Source: Aotearoamyces nothofagi | Taxonomy: Eukaryota; Ascomycota; Leotiomycetes; Leotiales; Tympanidaceae | Assembly (NCBI GenBank): GCA_015345905.1 | Contig: JADDTR010000014.1 | Span: 434,001 to 498,000 of the forward strand | Direction of reading: 5' to 3' | DNA length: 64,000 nt | Made by a program: the position numbers and the translations under genes | Notes under the pieces: model-generated | The model's input: the letters and a program-made list of their open reading frames with translations, nothing else | Databases searched by the model: none | What the model was told of the DNA's origin: nothing | Shown: positions 11,404-21,125 of the stretch, one piece after another | Numbering within the stretch: the first letter of the stretch is position 1 | How the letters are laid out: every line of letters starts with the position of its first letter

Positions 11404-12686
11404 CTAGTGTATCATCGACTTCCCGATCTCAGATTGCCAACCTGCGGCCCGCTCAAAACCATTGGAATGTGTTTGATAATCCATCAACGCCTGGTAAACA
11501 TCCTCTTGATTACTGAGGACAAAGGGGCCATATTGCACAACTTTCTGATCCAGCGGAAGACCAGCAACTAGGACTAAAATTTATTGTTAGGAGTTGATCA
11601 GTGGATAATACGATGTTGTAGACTTACCGAAATGCCCGTTCTCTTTTGCATCCTCAGCAACTTCTGCAGAGACAGTATCGCCCTTCTGTTCGAAAACAAC
11701 ATTATGAAATTCGCCAATCGAAGTTTGATCTTTGCCAACGCCAAAAGATGTCGTTCCAGAAAGTGTGTATGCAAAGGCATTCCATCCGGAAGGTAATGCC
11801 TGCGTAATCTTTCCGCCGGGTTTAATTTCAATATCTAAGATCCAAACAGGAGTATATGCTAATTCCTTAACACTATCAACCCCATGTGATTGGCCCGATA
11901 TCACCTTAATATGCACCTTATTGTCATCGATATCGACATTTGGTATCTCAGACGCCCGTAGGTCTCTGTATCTGGGTTCACATTTCTTGAGCTTCTGTGG
12001 AAGATCAACCCAAAGCTGCATTCCAACGTTCGCGCTGCCGTCAGGATTCTGTCGCGGCATCTCTGCATGCATGATACCTAAGTGACAAAAAAGGAAGTCA
12101 TCAGCACCAAGTAATTTGAGGTCTGTTCGAATTTGAATAGACATACCTTTTCCTGCTGTCATAAACTGTAGATCACCTGCCTCAATTGTGCCCGAATTTC
12201 CCGCAAAGTCCTCATGATCTACTGCGCCTTGAAGGAGATATGTGATCCTAATCTGATATTAGCATTCATAGTGGGCATTTAAAGTTATGTGACTTACGTT
12301 TCCTGCCCTCGATGTGGATGATCAGGGAAGCCTGCTCCCGGTTTGATTGTGAAATGATCGAGCAATAAAAATGGAGAAAAGTTGCGTAGTTGAGGTGTTC
12401 CGATAGATCGGCGCACTCGGGCGCCTGCCCCTTCGGATTGTTCAACGGCGAGGAACGCCTTTCGGATTGCACGCGGTACGGACATATTGGCTGGTTTGGA
12501 ATCGCTATAAATCGGTGTCTGTGTGATGACTGACAGATCCTCGAATTTGTCGGTTTGCGCCGTTATCATGGAAGTCTTTGCGCTTAGGAGTTCTGTTATT
12601 GATTTGAGATGTGAGAGGATGGAAGTGCTATAAGTAAATGACAAGAGTGCGATACTGATTGACAAAAATAAAAGGAACAACTTCAT
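11404..12686 (-). CDS. Pirin-family protein with N-terminal hydrophobic extension
   Basis: Exons are 12686-12298, 12247-12147, 12077-11628 and 11573-11404, giving 369 residues. Pirins are bicupin metal proteins, some with quercetin 2,3-dioxygenase activity. The metal ligands are all present: HPH at 123-125 and HAE at 167-169, in the family contexts FPDHPHRGQET and GIMHAEMP. Counting from the internal Met68 (ATG at 12485), the first two ligands fall at 56 and 58, as in human pirin, so Met68 is the likely ancestral start. The upstream ATG at 12686 adds 67 residues beginning with a strongly hydrophobic, signal-like segment (MKLFLLFLSISIALLSF). Whether it is used is open. The gene converges with the alpha/beta hydrolase, 153 bases away. 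Confidence 0.92.
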
Positions 12687-13265
12687 CAGGATGAAGAGAG
12701 AGAGATATAAGAGCAGGTACGGACTTGATAGAGAAAGTTGGAGAATGCTCTCAAAGGTACCTTATGCATTTGAGAGTTCCTTTACAGCCTTAGTCACGAT
12801 TAGGTGATCAACCAGAGCTCAGGGAATGGTGATTTACAAACTGGCTTCCCTGCGCTGACATTGGACGGGCCAGCAAGTTTATCAGTAGTGCTTTGTTTGT
12901 AATAGATCAGAAATCAGCGCTAGGCAAGGGTGGCAAGGCTGATGAACAGCCTGGCGTGCACGGGCTAGCGAGCCAACCTTGGCCGATTATGATGGCAAGC
13001 GCTGTAGAACAACTTCGAATGTATTCGAGGCTACTCCGTATTTATTGCGGGGATCGCTTTGCAGATTAGGACCAAATATATTGGCACACCAAATTTGAGT
13101 AAACAAGAGGCCCGTCTTTCGATTTCAGTGTTACCACTACGGCTACGTCATCTCGGCGATTCACTAAAAACCCATGTATACACATACACATATACACATA
13201 CACATGGAATTCGGCAACGCAGAACTTGCTCTTATGCGCCAAGTACCAACTCCTCCTTCGAGCGC
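12687..13265. other. Intergenic, pirin promoter side
   Basis: No gene is seen. A short CACATA/TACACA repeat lies at about 13175-13206. The part next to 12686 should contain the pirin promoter. Confidence 0.45.
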
Positions 13266-14388
13266 CTAGGAAATCCCGGACGGTTCATCATCAGCAATCT
13301 TTCTGCGGCGAACATCACCAATATCAATTTTCACCGATCCGTTCGCTCCTGTACTCTTGACTGCAATAGCTTTCTCCTTCTTAGACTGCTTCTGTGGCAC
13401 GAACCGCTTCCGCACTGCCTCTATCATCTTTCTGAACCAGAAAAAGTTCAAAGCGTTTAAGGTGATATTGCTCCCAAGGTAAAGGAATGCAAGCCAAAAT
13501 GGCACGAATTCTTCGCCAGCAAACCTCATTATGTCTCTATGCATAGGGGCAGCACTCTTCCCCAGTGCAGCGCCATATGCTGCAGATGTAGAGTCATACA
13601 TAGCCTCATAGTTGATACCAGCGGTGTCAGGCCTATGATGGAGGGCCCTCCATACGTCTTGATAGACACGAATTGACTGGTAATTACCCCAGACCAAGCG
13701 ACATGAGAAGAACGTAATTAGAAGAGCGACGCCATTGTACAGTTGAGGACGTGTTCCTGTCATATCCAGTTTGTCGAAAAACCAGTGGAAGTTGAGGAAT
13801 GGGGATGAAAGTTCGTATAAGATAAATGTACAGCCGTAAAAGTTAACGAAAGGTCGCTATTTCTCAATCGTCAGCAAATAAAACCGGATCGAAGTTCGAA
13901 ACTAGACTTACGAAACCAAAAGAGAAGACAGTCAAAGCACTCAGAGCATGTGCCAGCATGCCATATCCGAAGACCTTGACGTTCTGAAGCGTGATGACGA
14001 GATCCCAAAGGAAATATCCCGTCGCCAATCCTTGAATCATTCCTGCAGCTCCTGTATAGCCCCAAACGCGCTCTCGCCAGTCCATATTCTTCCGGTCTTC
14101 ATCTGCGAACATGACGTACAGAGCCAAAACGTTGACTATCAAGCTCTGGCATAGTGATACGACATGCACATCCCAGTTCAGCTTCTTTTCTGCCGATAAC
14201 TTTGGATACTTGACGGGAAAAAGCCATGTCGACACTCGCGGAGAGAGGTATATGTTAATGAACGTATATCCTAGAAATGACAGAAGGACTTCGTGAATAT
14301 GCAGAGGGAGTGTGGTGAAACCGAGGAAATCAGCGAGCGGCTGGACGGCCTTGCTCAGCAAAGGTATTGGTGGTATTGGATCGCGCAT
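13266..14388 (-). CDS. TLC-domain membrane protein (TMEM56/TLCD4-like)
   Basis: Exons 14388-13912 and 13856-13266 give 355 residues. The intron has GTAAGT at its 5' end, and the join restores FGFRPFVNFYG. Several hydrophobic segments are visible: the LLSFLGYTFINIYL region, SLCQSLIVNVLALYVMF, GYFLWDLVITL, LLITFFSCRLVWG and FWLAFLYLGSNITLNALNFFWF. Their order matches the TRAM-LAG1-CLN8 fold of TMEM56/TLCD4 proteins, including the FYG, NFHWFFDKL and CRLVWG elements. Ceramide-synthase catalytic HH residues are not seen, so it is probably not a Lag1/Lac1 synthase. The C-terminus is basic and Lys-rich. These proteins sit in ER or Golgi membranes and may affect lipid composition; the exact role in fungi is not known. 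Confidence 0.88.
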
Positions 14389-15657
14389 TTTCTGAAAACC
14401 ACGACGTAGGTTATAATAGAGGAAGAGGAAGTCGTCGCGGACTTTTGAATCCGGGGACCGTAAAACCAGGGCGCGTTTCTAGGTCACTCGAAAGCCTGTC
14501 ATTTCAAGTCACCGAGTACGCCGAGTTAGTGTTGCGAGGCAGTGTGATGGCTTCAAATCCGTTGGGGACTCGCTAAAGTGCATCAACGGACGCTTTATTC
14601 AGGCACGAGCCCCCTGATGATCGCTAACGTAGCAAACGAAGCACGTGAGCATTCAAATGTACTGTATATCTGATAAACCAAGGTTAATCTGCGAGTCCAA
14701 AACATTACCGCGTGCCTCGTAGAGACCAATAAGGACAGACTTTCAGGACTTTTACTTACCACGTCTGCACGAAACTAGCGGTCATTGACTAGTTTTATCA
14801 TCGGGCGAACTTTGTATCTACCTGCTGACAGTAGTTCCACCCAAGATTGTTGTTCATTCTCGACAGGCGTCGGATATGAGTTTCCGAACAGTCGTCTGGT
14901 GTCGAAATCCTATCCGTGCGGTGCCTCTCAAATGCTGCAAAATTAGCAGGCCCTCTTCCTTTTAGCCCTAGAACCACACTTGGGCCAAGCCTGGCTGCAG
15001 CTCTGGCCCTCGTAGCTTCGCATTACTCTAGAGATCTATGGCCAGTGATACCGCCTATTACGGGTTTCATCATAGCTGTAACCTGTATCACAAGGAAGAT
15101 AAAGCGTTCAACATAAGAGCAGACTTTAAGGTACTATAAAGACATTGTTAGGTACTCACGAACAAAATCTCTGAACATTGTTAATGCCGGTATCCGCTTG
15201 GAGGCCATATTTTTGTTATTTGAGGAATCTGTAACATGGCTCGGACCTTTTCTCCCTACCGAAATCCTCATCTGCTTTGGCCGTCATGAAAAGATCTGAT
15301 GTTGGCAATCCAATAGAATAGTGGTAGGTCCCTTATGCTGTCTCGAAGCTGATGCCATTCATTAGCACTTAGCAATGTACGACGTGTACAATGGCTACGA
15401 GTAACCACCCCATTTGTCCATCTAGCCTAGAAGCATAAACCCAAGGATGCCATTGGCAGACGTAGATATCGGCAAGGAACGTCCCTAATCGTAATCATGT
15501 AGTGCCGTATGAGCCTTATCGCCAGGCTGTGGCGTTAATTTTAGCGAGCTCCAAATCGCAAGGTGTTCGAACGACAACATGGAAAGCCGTCTCCTAGAAG
15601 GACATAGAGGAATTTTAGTTAACAAGAAGCTTGTGAAGCTTGTTAACTTATTCCAAT
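14389..15657. other. Intergenic between TLC gene and COG8
   Basis: These 1.27 kb hold the two divergent promoters. A stretch near 14877-15116 has a hydrophobic coding-like piece (LAAALALVASHYSRDLWPVI) but no matching ATG in frame, so I do not call a gene. A small hairpin TTAACAAGAAGCTTGTGAAGCTTGTTAA spans 15618-15645, just before the COG8 start. Confidence 0.45.
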
Positions 15658-17025
15658 ATGGCAGATCCCCTGTATGAGCTCCTTATGCCCTACTTCGACA
15701 AGCCGTCACCGCGAAGAGCCCCATCATTGAGCGACCCCGTCACCTGTGCATATCTGAATCGACTCACGACTCTCCCATTGTCATCACTCAGCACGATCGA
15801 GCCGCAGTCTTTGACACAGACCTCACACTCTCTACTTTTATCACTCCAGGCCCTCTCAACTCGTTCACATAAAGCTGTTATCGCTTCTTCCGACCATCTT
15901 TTGTCCTTGCAGACCACTCTACCCGTCTTAGCGAAGAGTACTGCAGAACTTCGTGATGCTATACCTAAACTCGATGAGGAGGCTCTACACTTCTCGGAAA
16001 CATATCATAAGAGTGCCGAAAATTCTGCCTTGGACAGGAGACGAAAGGCCTTACTGCTTTCACGCAACGCAGACCGATTAGCTGATGTCCTCGATTTACC
16101 CACGCTTCTTTCCTCAGCTATATCGTCCTCGGGAGCTTTAGGATTTGGCATTACCTCCAATTCATCCTCGGCAACAGTCAATTATGCGTCGGCACTGGAC
16201 CTGAACGCTCATATAAGACGATTGCATGGGATTTATCCAAATTCAAGACTTATCTCATCCATAACTTCACAGGCAGATGAAGAAATGCAGGCAATGGCTA
16301 CGAATTTAGTTGCGAGTCTGAAAGCGCAAGGAGTTAAGCTTGCCGCAGCAATGCGGACAATTAGCTGGCTACGAAGAATCGCTCCAGAACTTGATGCTCA
16401 GGTATCACAATCAGGAAGCAACCGCGAAGGCAGTCTTGGGGCATTATTCCTTGTTTGCCGTCTATCAAATCTCATGTTAATGCTGGAGGCGTTGGAGCCC
16501 TTACGAGAACTAGCAGATCAGGAAACACTTCGAAACAATGCCACGCCAAGCAAGAAGAACACGAGTGCAGCTTGGTCTGGAGGCCAGCAGACAGAAAGAT
16601 ACCTCAAACGATATATCGAAATATTTCGGGAGCAAAGTTTTGCCATAATATCTATGTTCAGAAGTATATTTCCTGCAGCTGTAGAGTCTGATTCAAAAGG
16701 GATAACCGGGAGCATGGAACAGGCTAGTGACCCGCTACAACCTTTACCGGCAGCATTATCCACGTTTCCGTTGCACTTGGTCGACACGTTACTAGAAACA
16801 CTGAAGAAATATTTACCTAATGTTCAAGACCGATCTTCTCGAGATAGCCTGCTTACGCAGGTCTTGTACTGCGCAGGTAGTCTCGGAAGATTAGGAGGCG
16901 ACTTTAGCATGGCTCTTGCCTTGTTAGATGAAGATGATGAGGCTGAGGAATGGGTTGATGTCATAAAAAAGCATCGAGTTCTCGCAGGCCGGTTGGAGTC
17001 GATGGTTGGAGTAAGGGACGGGTGA
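15658..17025 (+). CDS. COG8: Conserved oligomeric Golgi complex subunit 8 (Dor1)
   Basis: A single exon of 455 residues runs from ATG at 15658 (MADPLYELLMPYFDKP). It matches the Dor1/COG8 family. After a short N-terminus comes YLNRLTTLPLSSL, a helical tether-like region with SHKAVIASSDHLLSLQ, then LADVLDLPTLLSSAI, then LDLNAHIRRLHGIYPNSRLISSI, and YLKRYIEIFREQSFAIISMFRSIFP near the end. COG8 is a lobe B subunit of the octameric Golgi tether that directs retrograde vesicle traffic and glycosylation-enzyme recycling. The protein is shorter than the human one (about 612 residues), as is common in ascomycetes. The frame stays open 18 bases upstream of the ATG, but with no other ATG. No introns are needed. 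Confidence 0.92.
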   Translation: MADPLYELLMPYFDKPSPRRAPSLSDPVTCAYLNRLTTLPLSSLSTIEPQSLTQTSHSLLLSLQALSTRSHKAVIASSDHLLSLQTTLPVLAKSTAELRDAIPKLDEEALHFSETYHKSAENSALDRRRKALLLSRNADRLADVLDLPTLLSSAISSSGALGFGITSNSSSATVNYASALDLNAHIRRLHGIYPNSRLISSITSQADEEMQAMATNLVASLKAQGVKLAAAMRTISWLRRIAPELDAQVSQSGSNREGSLGALFLVCRLSNLMLMLEALEPLRELADQETLRNNATPSKKNTSAAWSGGQQTERYLKRYIEIFREQSFAIISMFRSIFPAAVESDSKGITGSMEQASDPLQPLPAALSTFPLHLVDTLLETLKKYLPNVQDRSSRDSLLTQVLYCAGSLGRLGGDFSMALALLDEDDEAEEWVDVIKKHRVLAGRLESMVGVRDG

Positions 17026-18050
17026 TCGATCCCGTGGTCTGTGCAGTCAAATAACTTGACATGGGGGGAGGTGGCATTGCACGCGCATACTCTGTAGTCA
17101 GTTAGGGAGCTTGAGGAAGCTTTCACGATCAGTATGGCTAGGTTTTAACACCCCCTAAACCGAGGTGTCAATTCTAGCACAAGCACACATGTAGCAATAG
17201 GAATATATACCAGGATATCGACGAACCTGTCCCGGACTGCGAGTTCTGATTCTTCTCTCTGATCCTTCTATTTGATCCTTCTCTCACCAGACAGGCTTGA
17301 TAATCAACAGTAATGGCTGCTGTCTCCCTAAGAGGCGCACCGTCTTAAGAATATAACGGCAACCGCAGATTCTGTGTATATGCCTGCCATTGCCGGCACA
17401 GACCCTCGGTCCTACAAAGACTGGCATTGTTGATTTGTTGCAGATGACAGACAACAGACCGCAACTGCAGTTATCTCGACAACCGCGATAAGATCTCTTC
17501 CGTACGCGGATTGTTTTCGGCTCCTACAGCATGGATGCGGACCTGATCGGTGGCTGAAATGGGGCGTTTTAATTGGCTTAGTGGGTTGACCTAGACCTTC
17601 CCCCAATAGCCTAATCAGTGGCATGTCCGGCTGGTGCTGGATAGCCACAATCAGCCGTTCCCGATTGCTCACGGACTCAGTACCTGCGGAATTCACCTGC
17701 ATATTCAAATCTTTGTATTTGTTCAGTCCTCCCTACACGACACATCCACGGCACCACTCGTTGATCACAAACTCTGTTGAGGAATTGATCCCTGGTGGCT
17801 ACTCCGGACGGTGGCGAGGCTTGGACCGCCGATAATTAATATACTGCCCACACATGACTGAACAGGCTTTTGGACTGCATTAGCCGTTTAGACGTGGAAG
17901 TCCCCCCGGACTTGGGTGTCTCCATCCTCCGCACACAGAGGGTGGTTTCTCTGGTGTCGCAAGACCAACCAGCTTTGTCCTTTGCGAAGGAATGCCAGTA
18001 GTGGTAGGAGTTCGTCAGCACCGACTTGACAACGCAGAGGAGCAGAGGAA
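17026..18050. other. Intergenic between COG8 and the 626-residue protein
   Basis: About 1 kb with no supported gene. Short frames on both strands lack recognisable protein character. Confidence 0.45.
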
Positions 18051-19931
18051 ATGTCGGCTTCATCCCCGCCACGACGGCTCTTCCTGCCAGAACCCGTCGA
18101 GAGCACGACCAAGAGTGTACGGCGCTTCCCGGTTGAACCGATCGAGACAATTACGAAAAGTAGTAAAGTTAAGGATGAAGTGTCCAATCCTGAGGTCAAG
18201 TCACAATCAAACCCTTCTCCAAAGCGCAGATTCCTCCCACAGCCTGTCGAGACGGCGACCGGGAGCAACCGTATACAAGCGGTGAAGGCACCAGAAACAT
18301 CACCTCGAAGCCTAGCAATCCTCAGAGAGTTGACACCCAAACCGAGACAGAAATTCATTCCTCAGCTCATCGAGACATCCAAGCGGTCAAAGAAGGCAGG
18401 TGATCGAAGACCGGCTACATTACCAACCGATAAGACTGATATTACGCCGGGGACGAATCATATATATCTACCAAATCGAGAACCCCGGATACGTCCCCTC
18501 GTAGAACCTTTCGGCCGCGGTAATACACCTACGTCAAGCGCAACACAAATACTCCCCCAAGCCCCTCGTCGGCAGGGCTCCATGCGTCCTCATCCTAATA
18601 CGCGACGGAGCACGCGACAAAATTCTTTTCAGCCGGACCTTGAACCTATTGTAGCAGACGAGAATTCAGATGAGATGGCGGAGGACGAGCAGGAAGAATA
18701 TGCAGATGAGGACACGCCGTCCTTGACAGGGTCGTACGGCTCATCGGACGACTCCATAATGAGATTACAAATGGCACGTACTCGAGAGAGCTGTGACGAT
18801 AGGTTCTCAGGATACTTGTTGGCACTGGCTGCGAAAGCTGCAGAAAAACAGCTCCAGGAGCAGGCGTTAGCTGCTTTCCCAAACAGTGATTTTCACGAGG
18901 TTGTCGAACACTTTTACGACCGGGAGGTGGAACCAGATTCTGAAGAGGAAGAAGAAGATATTGTAGGCGTTGGGCTATTGCCGCACGAGATGGTATCACT
19001 TAGAAGACAGTCGACAGAGGTGGGATGGGCTGTAAAGGAAATGCAGCAACACCAAGAGACTTTGGCGAAACTTAGAGAAGAAGAAACGATAAAGAAAGTT
19101 GCTGCAGAAGCAGTTAAGCCTACATTTCAGGATCCGTTTTGGACTAACGGCATGACCAAGAAGGGCCCCCTGGCTGACATACAGAAAGAGGCCGAGCTAG
19201 ACCGTATGCGAGATGCTGCGAGCCCTCCGATGCTTGGTGGTGATCTCGTCTTCCGGATGTGCCCGTCTCCCAAATCGACCAAATTTGAGACTGATCAACC
19301 AATAGAGGTCAAGCATAACCGCCGTGAGGATGGTGGGGGTTTATGGGGAGGTTATTGTGTGGCAGAAGAGGAAGCCCAAACCCTGACTCCGATGTCTCGA
19401 GGACCGGCTATGTTACAAACCCCTGGAACGGAGCGAGATGATCCATTTGCAAGTGCTTTTGCCAGCGAGACCTCTGAAAAAACAGCAAGTCGGCCAACGT
19501 CATCCTCGGGAAAAGGAGTGCAAATGCTGTCTGGCATAGATGGTAGATTGAAAGATGCGGCTGCCAAATCAAGATTGGAAGATGCGTTTCGACAGGAATT
19601 CGATGACCAGTTCGTCACGCAAGTCTACAATTACCTCTCACTTGGATATCCATCCTTGGCACGACAGTACGATGAAGAGCTTAGTAAGATTTCAAAAATA
19701 TCTCAATCTGAGTTGCGCAAAGATGACACCCAGAAAGATGCCAGAGGACATATCGGACTAGTCGCGGGTACAGGGAAGACAATGGCAAAGAGTGATATAC
19801 GCTGCCCGCGATGGATGGCTTTGCGAATCTACATTCTAGAATGGGCAAGACAGCATCCTTTAATGGCCGATGATGCAACTAGCCCTGACGCTTGGGGTGC
19901 TCGTGCGAGACGGGGGAGTTGGGCTATCTAG
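18051..19931 (+). CDS. Conserved fungal hypothetical protein with internal PxP-V/I-E repeats
   Basis: A single exon encodes 626 residues. I do not recognise a named domain. The N-terminal 110 residues carry four degenerate copies of a short motif, R-x-F-L-P-x-P-V-E-T, at about 9-18, 24-33, 59-68 and 100-109. A long, basic then acidic disordered region follows (EEDEQEEY-like, and DSEEEEEDIVGVGLLPHEMVSL). A conserved-looking C-terminal part (FVTQVYNYLSLGYPSLARQYDEELSKIS and CPRWMALRIYILEWARQHP) has the look of a folded helical domain shared among filamentous ascomycetes. Codon use and composition look like a real gene. No signal peptide or membrane segment is seen, so a cytosolic or nuclear scaffold role is plausible, but that is inference. 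Confidence 0.85.
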   Translation: MSASSPPRRLFLPEPVESTTKSVRRFPVEPIETITKSSKVKDEVSNPEVKSQSNPSPKRRFLPQPVETATGSNRIQAVKAPETSPRSLAILRELTPKPRQKFIPQLIETSKRSKKAGDRRPATLPTDKTDITPGTNHIYLPNREPRIRPLVEPFGRGNTPTSSATQILPQAPRRQGSMRPHPNTRRSTRQNSFQPDLEPIVADENSDEMAEDEQEEYADEDTPSLTGSYGSSDDSIMRLQMARTRESCDDRFSGYLLALAAKAAEKQLQEQALAAFPNSDFHEVVEHFYDREVEPDSEEEEEDIVGVGLLPHEMVSLRRQSTEVGWAVKEMQQHQETLAKLREEETIKKVAAEAVKPTFQDPFWTNGMTKKGPLADIQKEAELDRMRDAASPPMLGGDLVFRMCPSPKSTKFETDQPIEVKHNRREDGGGLWGGYCVAEEEAQTLTPMSRGPAMLQTPGTERDDPFASAFASETSEKTASRPTSSSGKGVQMLSGIDGRLKDAAAKSRLEDAFRQEFDDQFVTQVYNYLSLGYPSLARQYDEELSKISKISQSELRKDDTQKDARGHIGLVAGTGKTMAKSDIRCPRWMALRIYILEWARQHPLMADDATSPDAWGARARRGSWAI

Positions 19932-21125
19932 ATTGATACACAAACGTGATTTACTTATAGTAATACGCAAAAGTATCGACACGTGCGAAGGAGTCAGGCG
20001 TCTGGTTCATTGGTTTTCTTTTAGTTTTGGGGACGCTTTTGGAGCGGGCATTGTCCAAGCATACAAGTACGCTACTTTTTGAGCACAAATTAAATTGTAT
20101 GGTACCCTAAGTAATAAAATTCGGTATATCATTTTGATTCATAGTTTCGGTGCGAATGAGAATAATGGCTTCTTACTGTTAGAAGGAGTTGGCTTTTTCG
20201 AAGGCCCTTCTTAAGTTCTTGACAGGTTAATAGGGCAAAACACTTTTACAGTCAAATACTTGTACTGTACATTGAACTCTTTATTCAGGCATGACTCCAG
20301 TTTGAAATGTCCAACTCCAGTTTATACAATGCTTTATGTGAAATAGGCAGGGAACCCAATAATCGGCCTAAAGGTCGGTACCGATGCATCATGTTCACAT
20401 TCCCGCAGTTAGTGTTGGAAGCCACGAGGATTCCGACTTGTCCACTAGAAGCCCGAGAAGCATCAATTTGTTATCAAGGACTCGATAAGGACCCTCGCAT
20501 ATCTTGACTATAGGCATTGATATACTTAAAGAAGCTGGGGAAACTGAGGTGAAAGGACTAGTCAAGGCGAACTTAATTTGTGCTCCTTATATTACTCCCT
20601 AGGAATGTAGTGTACATATGATTTGTTACAATTGAGGATGGTTAGCTTTACTGGTGTGCGCGCTTTAAGGCGTTTCAGATACCAAGTACCAAGGTTCTGT
20701 ACCCAGAATATTCATGAAAGCTGATATTCATTCACAAAGGGTTCGAGTGCCTAACATCTCATCATACGATCATTTTCAAACATAATATTTGAAGCAGCTA
20801 AGAGTCAGTCGTAAGCCAAAGGTGTGATCAAAACATGAGTACTGAAGTACTCGAAGATGGCATTGCTTCGTTGAGCAAGATGATAAATACATGATGACCG
20901 AGAACAAATTTGAGGATAAATTCGTCACATCGTGAATACTCTGACACTACTAGAAAAGAGAACCAGAGAACCGAAGCGCCTGCCTATCCAACCAAATAAT
21001 ACCGTCTATCTACCAATTGCAATGCCACATTGCAACTATGAGCAAAAGAAATGAGACAGACCATGAAGCACCTTACTAGCTGATACATACTTTGAGAAGT
21101 AGAATAAAAGAAGAAATTGGACATG
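19932..21125. other. Convergent intergenic region
   Basis: About 1.2 kb separates the 3' ends of two converging genes. I see no gene, RNA or clear repeat. Confidence 0.5.

Noticed and set aside
13266-14388. TLC protein as a ceramide synthase
   Set aside because: The Lag1 motif with the paired His is not seen, and the layout fits the TMEM56/TLCD4 group better.
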